Positions 1 through 8,639 of a stretch of DNA of 60,671 bases are shown in pieces (the stretch's first letter is position 1; each line of letters begins with the position of its first letter). This stretch comes from JAIBBV01 sp044347745 (lineage in GTDB: Bacteria > Bdellovibrionota_C > UBA2361 > JAFLCA01), in the NCBI GenBank assembly GCA_044347745.1, contig JBIKUD010000020.1:1-60671 (forward strand), in the 5' to 3' direction. The translations under genes and the position numbers were made by a program. Under the pieces are notes generated by a model. It saw only the letters and a list, made by a program, of their open reading frames with translations, was not told the DNA's origin and did no database searches.

Positions 1-355
1 CCACAGAAACGCCTAAGACCAAAGCAGGCAAATGGCATCAAGCGCGGCAAGTTGGTCCGGCGATCAACACTCAGGAGTAGTCGAATATTCGTGATTAGTT
101 TCAGACACCTACGGCTATAGCCTAAGCTCATAGCGAGGCGTATAATGCTACGCATTAGGTTTCCTCATTTCTCTTTTTCAATCTGTGGTGGTAGTGCACT
201 CTTTCCTAGCTTCACGGTGGTACCCAAAAAAAAGCAACAAGCAAAATTAGCTCGGCTTCTTTTCTTTTAGGCAGCACCGTAAGGCAGAACGAACCAGATT
301 GGTTCTATTTGTCTTTTCCGCTTTCCTTTTCCCTCGTCTCTGTTTCCGTAAAACC
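1..355. other. Upstream region without a supported gene
   Basis: No convincing gene was found here. A plus-strand frame is open from the window edge to a TAG at 78-80 (about 25 residues) and could be the end of a gene that starts outside the window, but it is too short to judge. A TATAAT hexamer lies at 141-146 without a clear -35 partner. The sequence is A/T-rich just before the first gene. Confidence 0.3.
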
Positions 356-1153
356 ATGCTTCAACAATCGTCCCTGGGTGGGTTCTTTAAGCCCGTGCAG
401 CGTAGCGACTACCGGATGCTCAAAGTGCAGCAAACTGCCGTCGTCTTCGCTTCGGTGGTCACCCTTGGAGTAGCCATCGTCACAGGCGTGATGTTGGCTT
501 CCAAGTTCGACACGGCGCCTTCAATCGTAATCGCTGCCTTCGTCTTCCTGCTGCTGTTCAGCCTCGTTTGGCTCTCGGAGGCTTCAACGCCAAAGTCAGT
601 GCCGCAGATTGCGATTCCAGAAAACCACCTGCTTATCGCCTACAAGCACACGGATGCTGGCATGAGGCTCGTTGCGCTCACCCCCGAAACGATCGACCGA
701 GACTTCGATTCGGTCGCGAGTGCTGTGGCAATAGCCTTCCTGCCCATCCTGCCATTTACCGATGAAGGTGAAAACATCCGCGACACCTCAGCTCTGCAGC
801 TGACCGCACTCGGTCAAACCCAAGCGGTTTTTCTCGAGTTTTGGTTGTGGGCCAAAGTCGGCGAAACGCTTTCCTCGGAGCAAATTCGGCTTTTGCTGGA
901 GTGCTCGAAAGAGCACCTGGTAGGCGTTGTCATGGCTAACTGCAAGCAAAACCTGCAACGCGCCTTCGATAGCGGCAGTCCCGCGAAATTCCTCGAAAGT
1001 TCAAGTCAGGAAGCGCTTGGCAAAGCAATGGCACATTTGTCCGATGTGCTGCTGGTGAAGGTCAACGGCCTCAGGGTTCAAGCTATGCCGCCACGGCCGA
1101 CACCTGAAGCGATGACCAACGCCGCTACTACGCAAGCCAGCTCAGGCTCATAG
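356..1153 (+). CDS. Putative inner-membrane protein of unknown function
   Basis: Not recognised. The frame is open from a TTG at 299, with ATG codons at 356 and 416. None has a good Shine-Dalgarno, so the start is uncertain; 356 is used here. From the ATG at 416 the protein begins with two adjacent hydrophobic segments of about 20 residues each, which suggests a two-pass membrane anchor. A mixed alpha/beta soluble part of roughly 180 residues follows, ending in a Pro/Thr/Ala/Ser-rich tail. The order (two membrane segments, then a folded domain, then a helical stretch) loosely recalls membrane-anchored SPFH-like proteins, but no diagnostic motif is visible, so no function is assigned. It stands alone between non-coding DNA and a convergent toxin-like pair. 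Confidence 0.6.
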   Translation: MLQQSSLGGFFKPVQRSDYRMLKVQQTAVVFASVVTLGVAIVTGVMLASKFDTAPSIVIAAFVFLLLFSLVWLSEASTPKSVPQIAIPENHLLIAYKHTDAGMRLVALTPETIDRDFDSVASAVAIAFLPILPFTDEGENIRDTSALQLTALGQTQAVFLEFWLWAKVGETLSSEQIRLLLECSKEHLVGVVMANCKQNLQRAFDSGSPAKFLESSSQEALGKAMAHLSDVLLVKVNGLRVQAMPPRPTPEAMTNAATTQASSGS

Positions 1154-1285
1154 CCTTAGCTCTTCGCTCAATGTGAGCAAGGTAACTACAGAGGCCAAGG
1201 GACAAAAAAGTGATGGAGGTTATTTTCTAGGTTCCCCTGGTTCGTTCTGTGCTTACTATTTATCTTGCAGAAGATAGCACCGCTA

Positions 1286-1861
1286 CTAATTCCCACGAGA
1301 TTTAGCTGCATCAAGTAGGTCCTGTAGCTTTTCGGCAACATTAAGAATTTCAGCCCACTTTTTTAGATAGCCAAAATCTAGTTGCTTAAAGTTAACTGCC
1401 AAAACTCCGCAAATATCCGAAATTTGTCGCTCAGACGGTTGCTTTTGCCACCACTGTAACTTCGCGAGAATTATATCTTCTGCTGTGGCAATTCTAAAAA
1501 CACAATTTGAAGCTGGAAGGTTAATTTCATGAGCACGTTGTAACTGAGCAAAATGGAATTCACTGTGTCCGGGAAACAGGTCAATCTTCATTGCCGTTTC
1601 TTCATGAAAAATGTTGTAGGCACGGTTGCGTGCATGCATTTTTAGCAGTGCGTCCTTGTCTATTAAGAAAAATTGCGACAACTCATTCAGCAACTCGGGC
1701 GTATCAGACAAGCCCCTATCCAGCAAAACATCAATATCATTAGTAGTTCTATAGGTTCCATGCAGACTACTACTGACTGAACCGCCAACGAGATAATCGA
1801 TTTGATGTTTATTTAAGGTGCTCACGAGATCGCTCAAAGCAGCGCTGATGTCAGAAAGCAT
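1286..1861 (-). CDS. MNT-type nucleotidyltransferase, putative toxin of a two-gene cassette
   Basis: The protein is about 191 residues with the polymerase-beta-like nucleotidyltransferase signature: GGS at about residues 26-28, a DID pair at 42-44, and a third acidic position in KIDLF near 94. Proteins of this fold transfer nucleotides to RNA or protein. In small two-gene cassettes they often act as toxins or modifiers (AbiEii/MenA-like), which is an inference here. The frame extends to an ATG at 1888, but the ATG at 1861 is preferred: it overlaps the upstream partner gene by only 11 nt, and the region before it reads as partner coding sequence. It is translated last in a two-gene minus-strand operon. 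Confidence 0.75.
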   Translation of the reverse strand: MLSDISAALSDLVSTLNKHQIDYLVGGSVSSSLHGTYRTTNDIDVLLDRGLSDTPELLNELSQFFLIDKDALLKMHARNRAYNIFHEETAMKIDLFPGHSEFHFAQLQRAHEINLPASNCVFRIATAEDIILAKLQWWQKQPSERQISDICGVLAVNFKQLDFGYLKKWAEILNVAEKLQDLLDAAKSRGN

Positions 1862-2090
1862 GAGATCCCTCTTCCGCATACAATGCATACATCATGTTCT
1901 TAAATTCTTTGGTGACATCCTCGTCAGATAAATGCTTGTTACGCATTTTTATACCCATCCACTGAAGTTCACGACTAAAGTTACAGAGAGCAAAGAATTT
2001 CTGGGCACGCTCTTCGAGCGTCATTTTAGAAATGAGATTAATTAATTCTGGCGACCTATAGGCCGGCAGGTCTTCAGGTGTTTCGTCCAT
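1851..2090 (-). CDS. Small helical partner protein of the nucleotidyltransferase
   Basis: This 79-residue, charged, probably all-helical protein is encoded directly before and overlapping the nucleotidyltransferase gene. It resembles a family of roughly 70-90-residue proteins often seen next to such genes: a Leu-rich start, then a MTLEERAQKF-like helix, then an R-x-L-x-x-x-GI stretch. No enzymatic residues are evident. By position it may be the antitoxin or a targeting subunit. The start ATG lies directly behind a promoter-like element, so its mRNA may be leaderless. Confidence 0.6.
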   Translation of the reverse strand: MDETPEDLPAYRSPELINLISKMTLEERAQKFFALCNFSRELQWMGIKMRNKHLSDEDVTKEFKNMMYALYAEEGSHAF

Positions 2091-2126
2091 GCGTAGATTC
2101 TACGCCAAAGCTTCGCGGGGAGGCAA
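2091..2126 (-). promoter_or_regulatory. Promoter with overlapping palindrome, nucleotidyltransferase cassette 1
   Basis: Read on the minus strand, a -35-like TTGCCT (2126-2121), an 18-nt spacer and a -10 TAGAAT (2102-2097) end 6 nt before the start ATG at 2090. This predicts a transcription start at or next to the ATG, hence a leaderless transcript. A perfect 7-bp inverted repeat with one central base, GCGTAGATTCTACGC at 2091-2105, covers the -10 and the start point, where an autorepressor would bind. Confidence 0.55.
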
Positions 2127-2153
2127 AGAAAATACTAAAAGACCCCGTGCTTA

Positions 2154-5100
2154 CTATTTTACAAGCACCAAAAGTGGCTCATTCAGCTCAGCATTTCGCT
2201 CTTCGAGCGCAATTCCAATTATCTCTTCCCCTTCTAAAGCTTTGGCAGCAAAACCAGGAATTTTGGCAATACTAAGTCTGTCGCCAAGTTCTATGGGGCC
2301 ATTTTCAAGCGAAACTTTAACAGGGATACGTCCGGCAAGAGCCACCGGCACCTTTCTGTAAAGCATTATCTCATCTCTCCCCATACCACCAAGCACAACG
2401 CCGGGGGCTGTTGAAACTACCCCAATCACTCGTTTTGCATGACGAGCAATTCCGTCACTGCGGCGCACAAATGGCACAATTCCTTCCGTGGTTTTCGCAC
2501 ACACCGCTGAACCTTCAGCCCCCTTGGCCAGCTCTACACAGACTGCCGCCTTTTGAGTTGCTATCATCACAAGCTCACCGGGCTGTAAATCACTGTCAGA
2601 TTCAATCGGAAACTCCTCTGCCAGGTCGATTCCAGTTAATGAGGTACTCTCGGCATAAATACCGCCCGCAGTACGGGCCACATCATCGCAGTTATTACCG
2701 CCATCATCGACGCATAATGCTCCGCTATCTAAAACTAAAGAGCCCGCGGGAATATTTGCGTGAGAAACAGTCGCTGCTCCGCCCACACTGACGCTACCTC
2801 CAGAGAATTTAGCGGCAACGTTCGTGTCTGCTCCAGAAACTGCTACATTTAAGCCAACAGTTGAAGTGGTGGCGCTTCCTCCAGAATCGCCGATAACTGA
2901 TACATCTAATCCAGTGCTATCGGTTGTTCCACCAGTGCTGCCAGTTCGGGATAAATCAATTTCTAAACCATAGGTGGTGTCGGCGCCGGTGCTCACTAGC
3001 CCCGTGTCGGTTACCGCTAGCTTTAAGCCGCGTTCGGTGGCACCAGAAGTTGCCGTTGAGCCAAGCACTACATCAAGCTGGGCCACGGGAGATACATTCC
3101 CTACTCCAACAAAACCACCAGAAAAAAGAGCCGCATAATTTGTATCTGCTCCTGCGACCGACACATTTAATCCAGTCGCCGAGGAAGTGCCATTCGTATC
3201 TGCATTCACCGCGACATTAATTCCCGTCGAGTTAATAAATGCTGAATTTGCTCCAGTTCGATTGACCAACACATCTAGTCCATAGGTAGTATCCGTGCCC
3301 GAACTTACGACGCCTGTATCTTGAATGGTAAATTCACCGGCTTTCTGGGTAGCTGCGCTGCTGGCGCTTGAGCTTAAAAAGGCATCGAGCATTGCAGAGG
3401 GTGAAGTGACGCCTATACCTACAAGACCACCAGTGCCCGGCATAATTGCAAAGTCCTCGCCTGTAGGCGTAACAAGATCGGGAGAAATTCCAGAGAACGT
3501 ATGAGCAGCTGTCCAGGTGGGGGCAAAAGACTGATCGAGGGCAATGGTGCCAGTTAATGCTTCAGTTCCAGTGCTGCCCGTCGTGATGCCTGACGAACCG
3601 CTCAGGCCCACAAGATAGTTCCCGGTGGTGTGCGTACCAAGCGCAATCAAATTAGTAAGACTTGTGGCTCCGGTTCCACCATTCGCAACGGGTAAGGTTC
3701 CCGTCACTTCAGTGGTAAGACCAATTGAGCTTCCCAGCTGGGTCACATTACTCGAAAGCCTTGCATCGGGAACGGTGCCTGAAGTAAGCGCTGTTGCATT
3801 CAGGTTAGTAAGGTTGACTCCGCTAACGGCAGGCAGTTGCGAGGACCCATTAAGCTGCACGATATCATTTGCTGAAGTGCCAACGTCCACCGCTAACGTT
3901 AGTGCTCCAGAAGTGCCGCCTCCGGTTAGTCCAGTACCCGCTGTAACTCCAGTAATATCTCCACCAAGAGCATTGGCTGAGAGGTTTAGCCCATTAAAAT
4001 AAAGCTCGCCTGCAACGTTATACAGTTTATCTGTAGTGACACTTGGAGCCGCCGCTTGCTCCATATGCAAACGTCCATTGAGATGCAAAGCTTCCGCAGA
4101 AGATGAAGACGTTCCAACGTTCACCTTATCTTGAAAAGAATGGGTGGAAGTCCATACACCTGCGTAGGCAGGATCTATCGAGAGAGATAATGCAGCTCCT
4201 TCTGAAGCTGCAGCTCCGCCGCTAATGCCACTCGTTGTGGCAACTGAAGCAACGTAATTCCCGGTAGTATGCGTGCTGAGAGCAATTAAATTTGACAATG
4301 AAGTAGCCCCAGTTCCTCCGGCCGAAACTGCTAAAGTGCCAGTGACTTCAGAACTTAAATTTATAGAGGAGCCGAGCAAAGAAACATTAGTAGAAAGTCG
4401 AGAGTCGCTGAGCGTGCCTGAAGAAATATTGGTTGCGTTTAACGCTGTTAAATTTTGACCACTGACTGCGGGCAATTGTCCGCTTCCATTCAGCTGCACA
4501 ATCTGATTAGCGCTTGTTCCCGCATTTACGCTTAGTGACACTGCCCCGCTGCTTCCGCCGCCAGACAAACCGGTGCCCGCGGTTATTGAAGTAATGCCTG
4601 AGCTTCCGCCCCCACCTTCAAAAGCTATTTCTTGTCCAGCCCAGTAAAGCGAACCACCCACGTTATATAATTTATCGGTGGTCACACTTGGTGCCGAGGT
4701 TTGTCCCAAATGAAGGCGCCCCGCAAGCTCTAAAATTTCATCGGGATCACTTACTCCAATACCTACGTTACCGCCCATAAATAGGCCAGAATAATTTGTG
4801 TCTGCCCCAGAGGCGGTAACCATGAGACCCACATTGGTTGAATCTCCCCCTCCATCACTAGCAACATCCACCACCACGCCGTTGTTCGAAATATTTCCGC
4901 CAGCTGCTCCCGTTCGGCTTACACTTACATCAAGTCCCGTTGACGAGTCAGTTCCGCCGCTCACCGCCCCCGTATCACTCAGCGAAATTTCTGCGCCGTT
5001 TAAGACTCCAGCCGTTGCAGAGGTGGAACTTACCACGCTCGAAATGGTAGATGCCCGCACTTCGCCTTTTTTACAGGCACTCGGACGCGCCAACACCGCT

Positions 5101-5264
5101 CTCGTTTTTTTATTGACACACAACACATCGGCATGAGCTTCAGCATTGAGTATGAGAAAGCCCAAAAGTAATCCGCACGAATATCGAGGAAAGCGCCGCG
5201 GCTGCGGTGTGCTTAAATTTCTGGCTTGAATCAGCGATGCAGGAATTAATTGTTTTGAGTTCAT
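2154..5264 (-). CDS. Large exported fibre-like repeat protein
   Basis: The protein has 1036 residues. An N-terminal export signal (hydrophobic stretch about residues 28-45) is followed by a short Cys-containing motif (LCVNKKTRAV, then CKKGE) common at the start of such proteins. The body is low-complexity, rich in Gly, Ser, Thr and Ala. It holds two long repeat blocks with fibre-type motifs (GGTGATSL, NVGIGV) and several shorter blocks built on DTG-VS-GTD and GLDV-RTG. The last 170 residues form a different, compact domain (PVALAGRIPVKV, GPIELGDRL) that in related proteins ends such fibres. No peptidase S74 self-cleaving domain is seen. It probably forms a trimeric surface fibre or adhesin, which is inference. 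The start is well set: AGAGGA lies just upstream. It follows the GCC-repeat gene after 9 nt, so the two are cotranscribed. Confidence 0.8.
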   Translation of the reverse strand: MNSKQLIPASLIQARNLSTPQPRRFPRYSCGLLLGFLILNAEAHADVLCVNKKTRAVLARPSACKKGEVRASTISSVVSSTSATAGVLNGAEISLSDTGAVSGGTDSSTGLDVSVSRTGAAGGNISNNGVVVDVASDGGGDSTNVGLMVTASGADTNYSGLFMGGNVGIGVSDPDEILELAGRLHLGQTSAPSVTTDKLYNVGGSLYWAGQEIAFEGGGGSSGITSITAGTGLSGGGSSGAVSLSVNAGTSANQIVQLNGSGQLPAVSGQNLTALNATNISSGTLSDSRLSTNVSLLGSSINLSSEVTGTLAVSAGGTGATSLSNLIALSTHTTGNYVASVATTSGISGGAAASEGAALSLSIDPAYAGVWTSTHSFQDKVNVGTSSSSAEALHLNGRLHMEQAAAPSVTTDKLYNVAGELYFNGLNLSANALGGDITGVTAGTGLTGGGTSGALTLAVDVGTSANDIVQLNGSSQLPAVSGVNLTNLNATALTSGTVPDARLSSNVTQLGSSIGLTTEVTGTLPVANGGTGATSLTNLIALGTHTTGNYLVGLSGSSGITTGSTGTEALTGTIALDQSFAPTWTAAHTFSGISPDLVTPTGEDFAIMPGTGGLVGIGVTSPSAMLDAFLSSSASSAATQKAGEFTIQDTGVVSSGTDTTYGLDVLVNRTGANSAFINSTGINVAVNADTNGTSSATGLNVSVAGADTNYAALFSGGFVGVGNVSPVAQLDVVLGSTATSGATERGLKLAVTDTGLVSTGADTTYGLEIDLSRTGSTGGTTDSTGLDVSVIGDSGGSATTSTVGLNVAVSGADTNVAAKFSGGSVSVGGAATVSHANIPAGSLVLDSGALCVDDGGNNCDDVARTAGGIYAESTSLTGIDLAEEFPIESDSDLQPGELVMIATQKAAVCVELAKGAEGSAVCAKTTEGIVPFVRRSDGIARHAKRVIGVVSTAPGVVLGGMGRDEIMLYRKVPVALAGRIPVKVSLENGPIELGDRLSIAKIPGFAAKALEGEEIIGIALEERNAELNEPLLVLVK

Positions 5265-5273
5265 ACGTATCCT

Positions 5274-8200
5274 CTAAATACAAGCGGTCTGAGATTTATT
5301 GGGCTTTTTGCCTTTTTTACACTGCACGCAGGAGCTTGAGGCGGCTGCGCTCGACACGGTACCTTTGGGGCAACTACTGCAGCCGGCGGAGCCCGCCAAA
5401 GGAGCAAACTTTCCTGCTGGGCATTGTAGGCAAGTAGTACTGCCCAAATTTTCGGCGTACGAACCAGCTGGACACAATGTGTAACTGCTCTGCCCGGCTG
5501 CGGGAATGTATGCACCTACAGGGGCCGCAGTACAAAAGGCAGCCTGACTAGACTCGCTATACGTTCCCGCTGCACACGAGGTGCAGGCACTTGCTCCCGC
5601 AGTAGAATAGGTTCCTGCAGCACAGAAGGAGCAGCTTGACGAACCACTAGATGAACTAAAGGTACCAGCCGGACAAGATTCACAGCTTCGAGCTCCTGCA
5701 TTTGAGGCAAACGTACCAGGTGTACAAGAAAGACACACAGAGCTCTGAGAGCTTGAGGCATAAGTACCTGGTGAGCAGGAGGCGCAGGTAGACGAAGCCG
5801 CACTCGAATAGAATCCCGCTGGGCACGCTAAGCAGGTGCTCGCCCCATTTGAGGAATAGGTACCAGCGCTGCAGGTTTCGCACGCTGTTGATGCTGCGTT
5901 CTGACTAAACGTTCCAGCGACACAGTTGCTGCACGAAGATGCAGCGAACGAGTCGCTAAAAGTGCCTGCTGCGCAAGCCGAGCACGCAGATTGCCCCGGA
6001 TAGGAAGATGCGTATCCTGGGGCACAATCAACACAGGAGCTTTGGTCTGGGCTTGCAAGAGTACCTGGCGCACACGGGGTGCAAGCTGACGCACTTGCCG
6101 CCGATACATGACCAATTGGACAATCCAGACATTCAGACGAACCCGCGTGCGGCGCAAAGGTGCCCGCAGCGCAGCCGACACATAAACTGCTCCCGACCGT
6201 TTGTGCTATAGTTCCAGGTGAACATGCCTGACAAGCTGTACTACTTGCTCCAGAGACTGTGCCAACTGGGCAAGCACTACAGGATGACGAGCCCTCCACG
6301 CTAAAGGAACCAGGACTACATGGGCTACAAGTAGTGGAACCAGAATCTGAGGCTGCGGTGCCACCAGGACAGGCTATGCACTCGGCCCGGCCTGTGGTTG
6401 ACGCATACGAACCAGAAGGACACTCGGCACAACTAATTCCGCCAGGAGTAAGTTGGAACTCGCCTAACGCACATGCCGCGCAGCTACTACTGCCCGGAGT
6501 TGAGGCATAGGTGCCCTGCGCACACTGCGTACACTCAGAAGCTCCCGTTCCAGAATAGGAACCAACTGGACACGGAATACAAGCGGCGGCTCCAGACTCA
6601 GGCATATAGGTGCCAGCCGTGCAAGGCGAGCAAGAGGTCGATTCGCTTGATGAGGCATAACTTCCCGGACCACAAGCCTGGCAACTTCCTGCCGTCGCTC
6701 CCGAGATATAGCCTGGAGGACAAGAGCTACAAACGGATTGCCCTTCTTGTGCGAAGGTTCCCGGCGCGCAAGGGGAGCATCCACTAGCTCCCGCATCGGA
6801 TACAAACCCAGCTAGACAAGGCGAACAAATGGAGGCGCCCGAAAACTGTGCGTAGGTACCGGCCGGGCAGTTCACACACGCAACTGCACCTGAATGCGGC
6901 ATAAATGTGCCAGTCGCGCATGGCTGACAAGTAGTTGAGCCTTCTGGAGCAAAACTGCCTGCAGGGCAGGTATCACAGGTGCCAGAAGCGCTTACGCCAA
7001 CTGCACTGCCCGCAGGACAACTTAAACAAGCGGACGCACCCGGATGCGGCGCATAAGAACCAGCAGCACAATCTAAACAGACTGTACGACCGACACCTGG
7101 GCTGTAACTCCCTGCACTACATGCGGGGCAACTTACAGATCCAGGGGTCAAACTCGCAGTTCCTAATGGACAATCGAGGCAACTTGAAGCCCCTGCGCCT
7201 GAATACTCGCCTGCGTCGCAATCATCACAAGACACCGCCCCTTCTTCAGCCGCAAACTCACCTGCTGAACAGGCGGCGCAGACCGTAGACCCAGATGCAG
7301 AGGCGAACGTGCCGCGGGGGCAACTCTCACAGGAAATAGAGCCAGTCGTACCCGAGAAGGTGCCGGCGAGACAATCACTGCAAATACTCAATCCAGTGGA
7401 GGCGGCGAACTTGCCTACCGCACATGGGGTGCATGCGCTATTGCCGTTAGAATCTGAAAAAGACCCAGCCGGACATTCAGCACACGCGACTGAACCTTCG
7501 GTTGGACTATATTCACCTGTATCGCAATCGTCGCAAACACTTCTACCGGTGACGGCTGCAAATTTTCCGGCAGCACAAGGGGTGCAAGACACTTGCCCAG
7601 GCTCATCTGAGTAACTTCCTATTGGGCATTCAGAACACGCAGAGACTCCTATCTCAGAAGCATAATATCCTTGTGGGCAAGGATCACAAGAAACCGCATT
7701 TTCTGTTGCGGAATAAGTGCCAGCGGCACACGGCAGACAAGTAGTAGTTCCGACCGGCAAGTAGCTTCCAGGCTGACAAGCCGTTGGGCAAGAAAGCAAA
7801 GTGCTTGTGCCAGCCTCGAGCAGTGCATAAGCGAGCTTGCCGCATCTTCCCGTAGTCGGGCCACATTGGGCATCTGCGGTGCAGCTAGAATAAAGAGTAA
7901 ATCCAGCATCAATTTGAACACAAGAGTTATGAAATGCAGTGAGCCCAGCCACCACTGTATCTACAAGTGGCACTGATTTACGAACTGCTGCATTGGCATG
8001 GCAAGAGACTCCGCCAGGAACTGCGTTTAGTTGATCTACCAATACGTACTTATCAATAGGCGTAGGCGAAAAACCAAGCCCTGTGCTTGAAACTGATAAA
8101 TCAGGTGTGCCGTTAGTGAAGCAGTCGGCCTGAACTGAATTTATAAAAGTGCTCAGCGCCGCATCAAGCAACGCTGCTGACCCGCGCTGCTGCGTTGCTC

Positions 8201-8588
8201 GCGAAACTGCACCAAGGGTAGAAAATCCGGAATCAAGAAAACCTTGGGCACAGATACCTGAATTGCGAACCAAGAGTGCCGCGCGACAAGCATCTGCAGC
8301 GGTAGCGTTCGCCGCTTCATCACAGGCAATATATGCAGAGAGGCAGTCACTAATTTTCGATGTCCGCGTGTCTACAAACACTTGAGCCGCAGCCAATATG
8401 CTTGTCTGACAATTCTGAGAAAACTGATTTACCTGATTGGAAGGACTTGCGTCGTTACCGCCGATTGCAAACACTGGGGCCCGCGCCGGAAACAGAGACA
8501 ACATTGCGACTAGTGGCAAAAAAAGCAGTCGGAGAAGCTGACGGGATGGGTAAAAGACCATAGCGGTTCTGATGCAGTCAGTTTCCAT
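5274..8588 (-). CDS. Giant exported cysteine-rich GCC2/GCC3-type repeat protein
   Basis: The protein has 1104 residues. An N-terminal signal peptide (hydrophobic about 18-42) precedes a roughly 220-residue unique region with scattered cysteines. About 800 residues follow, made of some fifty tandem units of 15-16 residues. Each unit has the pattern C-x-x-C-x-x-G-x-(Y/F)-x-x-x-x-G-x-x-x, the hallmark of GCC2/GCC3 (ephrin-receptor-like or TNFR-like) repeats, which form ladders of disulfide-bonded turns. One unit near the C-terminus has lost its cysteines. The protein ends in a basic tail (KKGKKPNKS). It must fold in the periplasm or outside the cell, where disulfides form. The fibre-protein gene follows after 9 nt. 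A GAGG lies 4 nt before the chosen ATG; an internal ATG at 8561 is the alternative start. Such long arrays are typical of protists and animals and uncommon in bacteria. Confidence 0.85.
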   Translation of the reverse strand: METDCIRTAMVFYPSRQLLRLLFLPLVAMLSLFPARAPVFAIGGNDASPSNQVNQFSQNCQTSILAAAQVFVDTRTSKISDCLSAYIACDEAANATAADACRAALLVRNSGICAQGFLDSGFSTLGAVSRATQQRGSAALLDAALSTFINSVQADCFTNGTPDLSVSSTGLGFSPTPIDKYVLVDQLNAVPGGVSCHANAAVRKSVPLVDTVVAGLTAFHNSCVQIDAGFTLYSSCTADAQCGPTTGRCGKLAYALLEAGTSTLLSCPTACQPGSYLPVGTTTCLPCAAGTYSATENAVSCDPCPQGYYASEIGVSACSECPIGSYSDEPGQVSCTPCAAGKFAAVTGRSVCDDCDTGEYSPTEGSVACAECPAGSFSDSNGNSACTPCAVGKFAASTGLSICSDCLAGTFSGTTGSISCESCPRGTFASASGSTVCAACSAGEFAAEEGAVSCDDCDAGEYSGAGASSCLDCPLGTASLTPGSVSCPACSAGSYSPGVGRTVCLDCAAGSYAPHPGASACLSCPAGSAVGVSASGTCDTCPAGSFAPEGSTTCQPCATGTFMPHSGAVACVNCPAGTYAQFSGASICSPCLAGFVSDAGASGCSPCAPGTFAQEGQSVCSSCPPGYISGATAGSCQACGPGSYASSSESTSCSPCTAGTYMPESGAAACIPCPVGSYSGTGASECTQCAQGTYASTPGSSSCAACALGEFQLTPGGISCAECPSGSYASTTGRAECIACPGGTAASDSGSTTCSPCSPGSFSVEGSSSCSACPVGTVSGASSTACQACSPGTIAQTVGSSLCVGCAAGTFAPHAGSSECLDCPIGHVSAASASACTPCAPGTLASPDQSSCVDCAPGYASSYPGQSACSACAAGTFSDSFAASSCSNCVAGTFSQNAASTACETCSAGTYSSNGASTCLACPAGFYSSAASSTCASCSPGTYASSSQSSVCLSCTPGTFASNAGARSCESCPAGTFSSSSGSSSCSFCAAGTYSTAGASACTSCAAGTYSESSQAAFCTAAPVGAYIPAAGQSSYTLCPAGSYAENLGSTTCLQCPAGKFAPLAGSAGCSSCPKGTVSSAAASSSCVQCKKGKKPNKSQTACI

Positions 8589-8639
8589 CCTGCCTCAACT
8601 AAGTGCTAAACAAAATTAGATATTTTTTGTGTTGCCGTT

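Noticed and set aside
2154..2700. Peptidase S74 (self-cleaving fibre chaperone) at the end of the fibre protein
   Set aside because: No Ser-Lys dyad region of S74 is visible; the end is a different, beta-rich domain.
2078..5136. Several plus-strand frames of 60-126 codons opposite the fibre gene
   Set aside because: They mirror the low-complexity repeats of the minus-strand gene, lack ribosome-binding sites and have unnatural amino-acid mixes.
5516..8563. Many frames on both strands inside the GCC-repeat gene
   Set aside because: The periodic Cys/Gly/Ser codons keep other frames open; the GCC frame has signal peptide, repeats and operon context.
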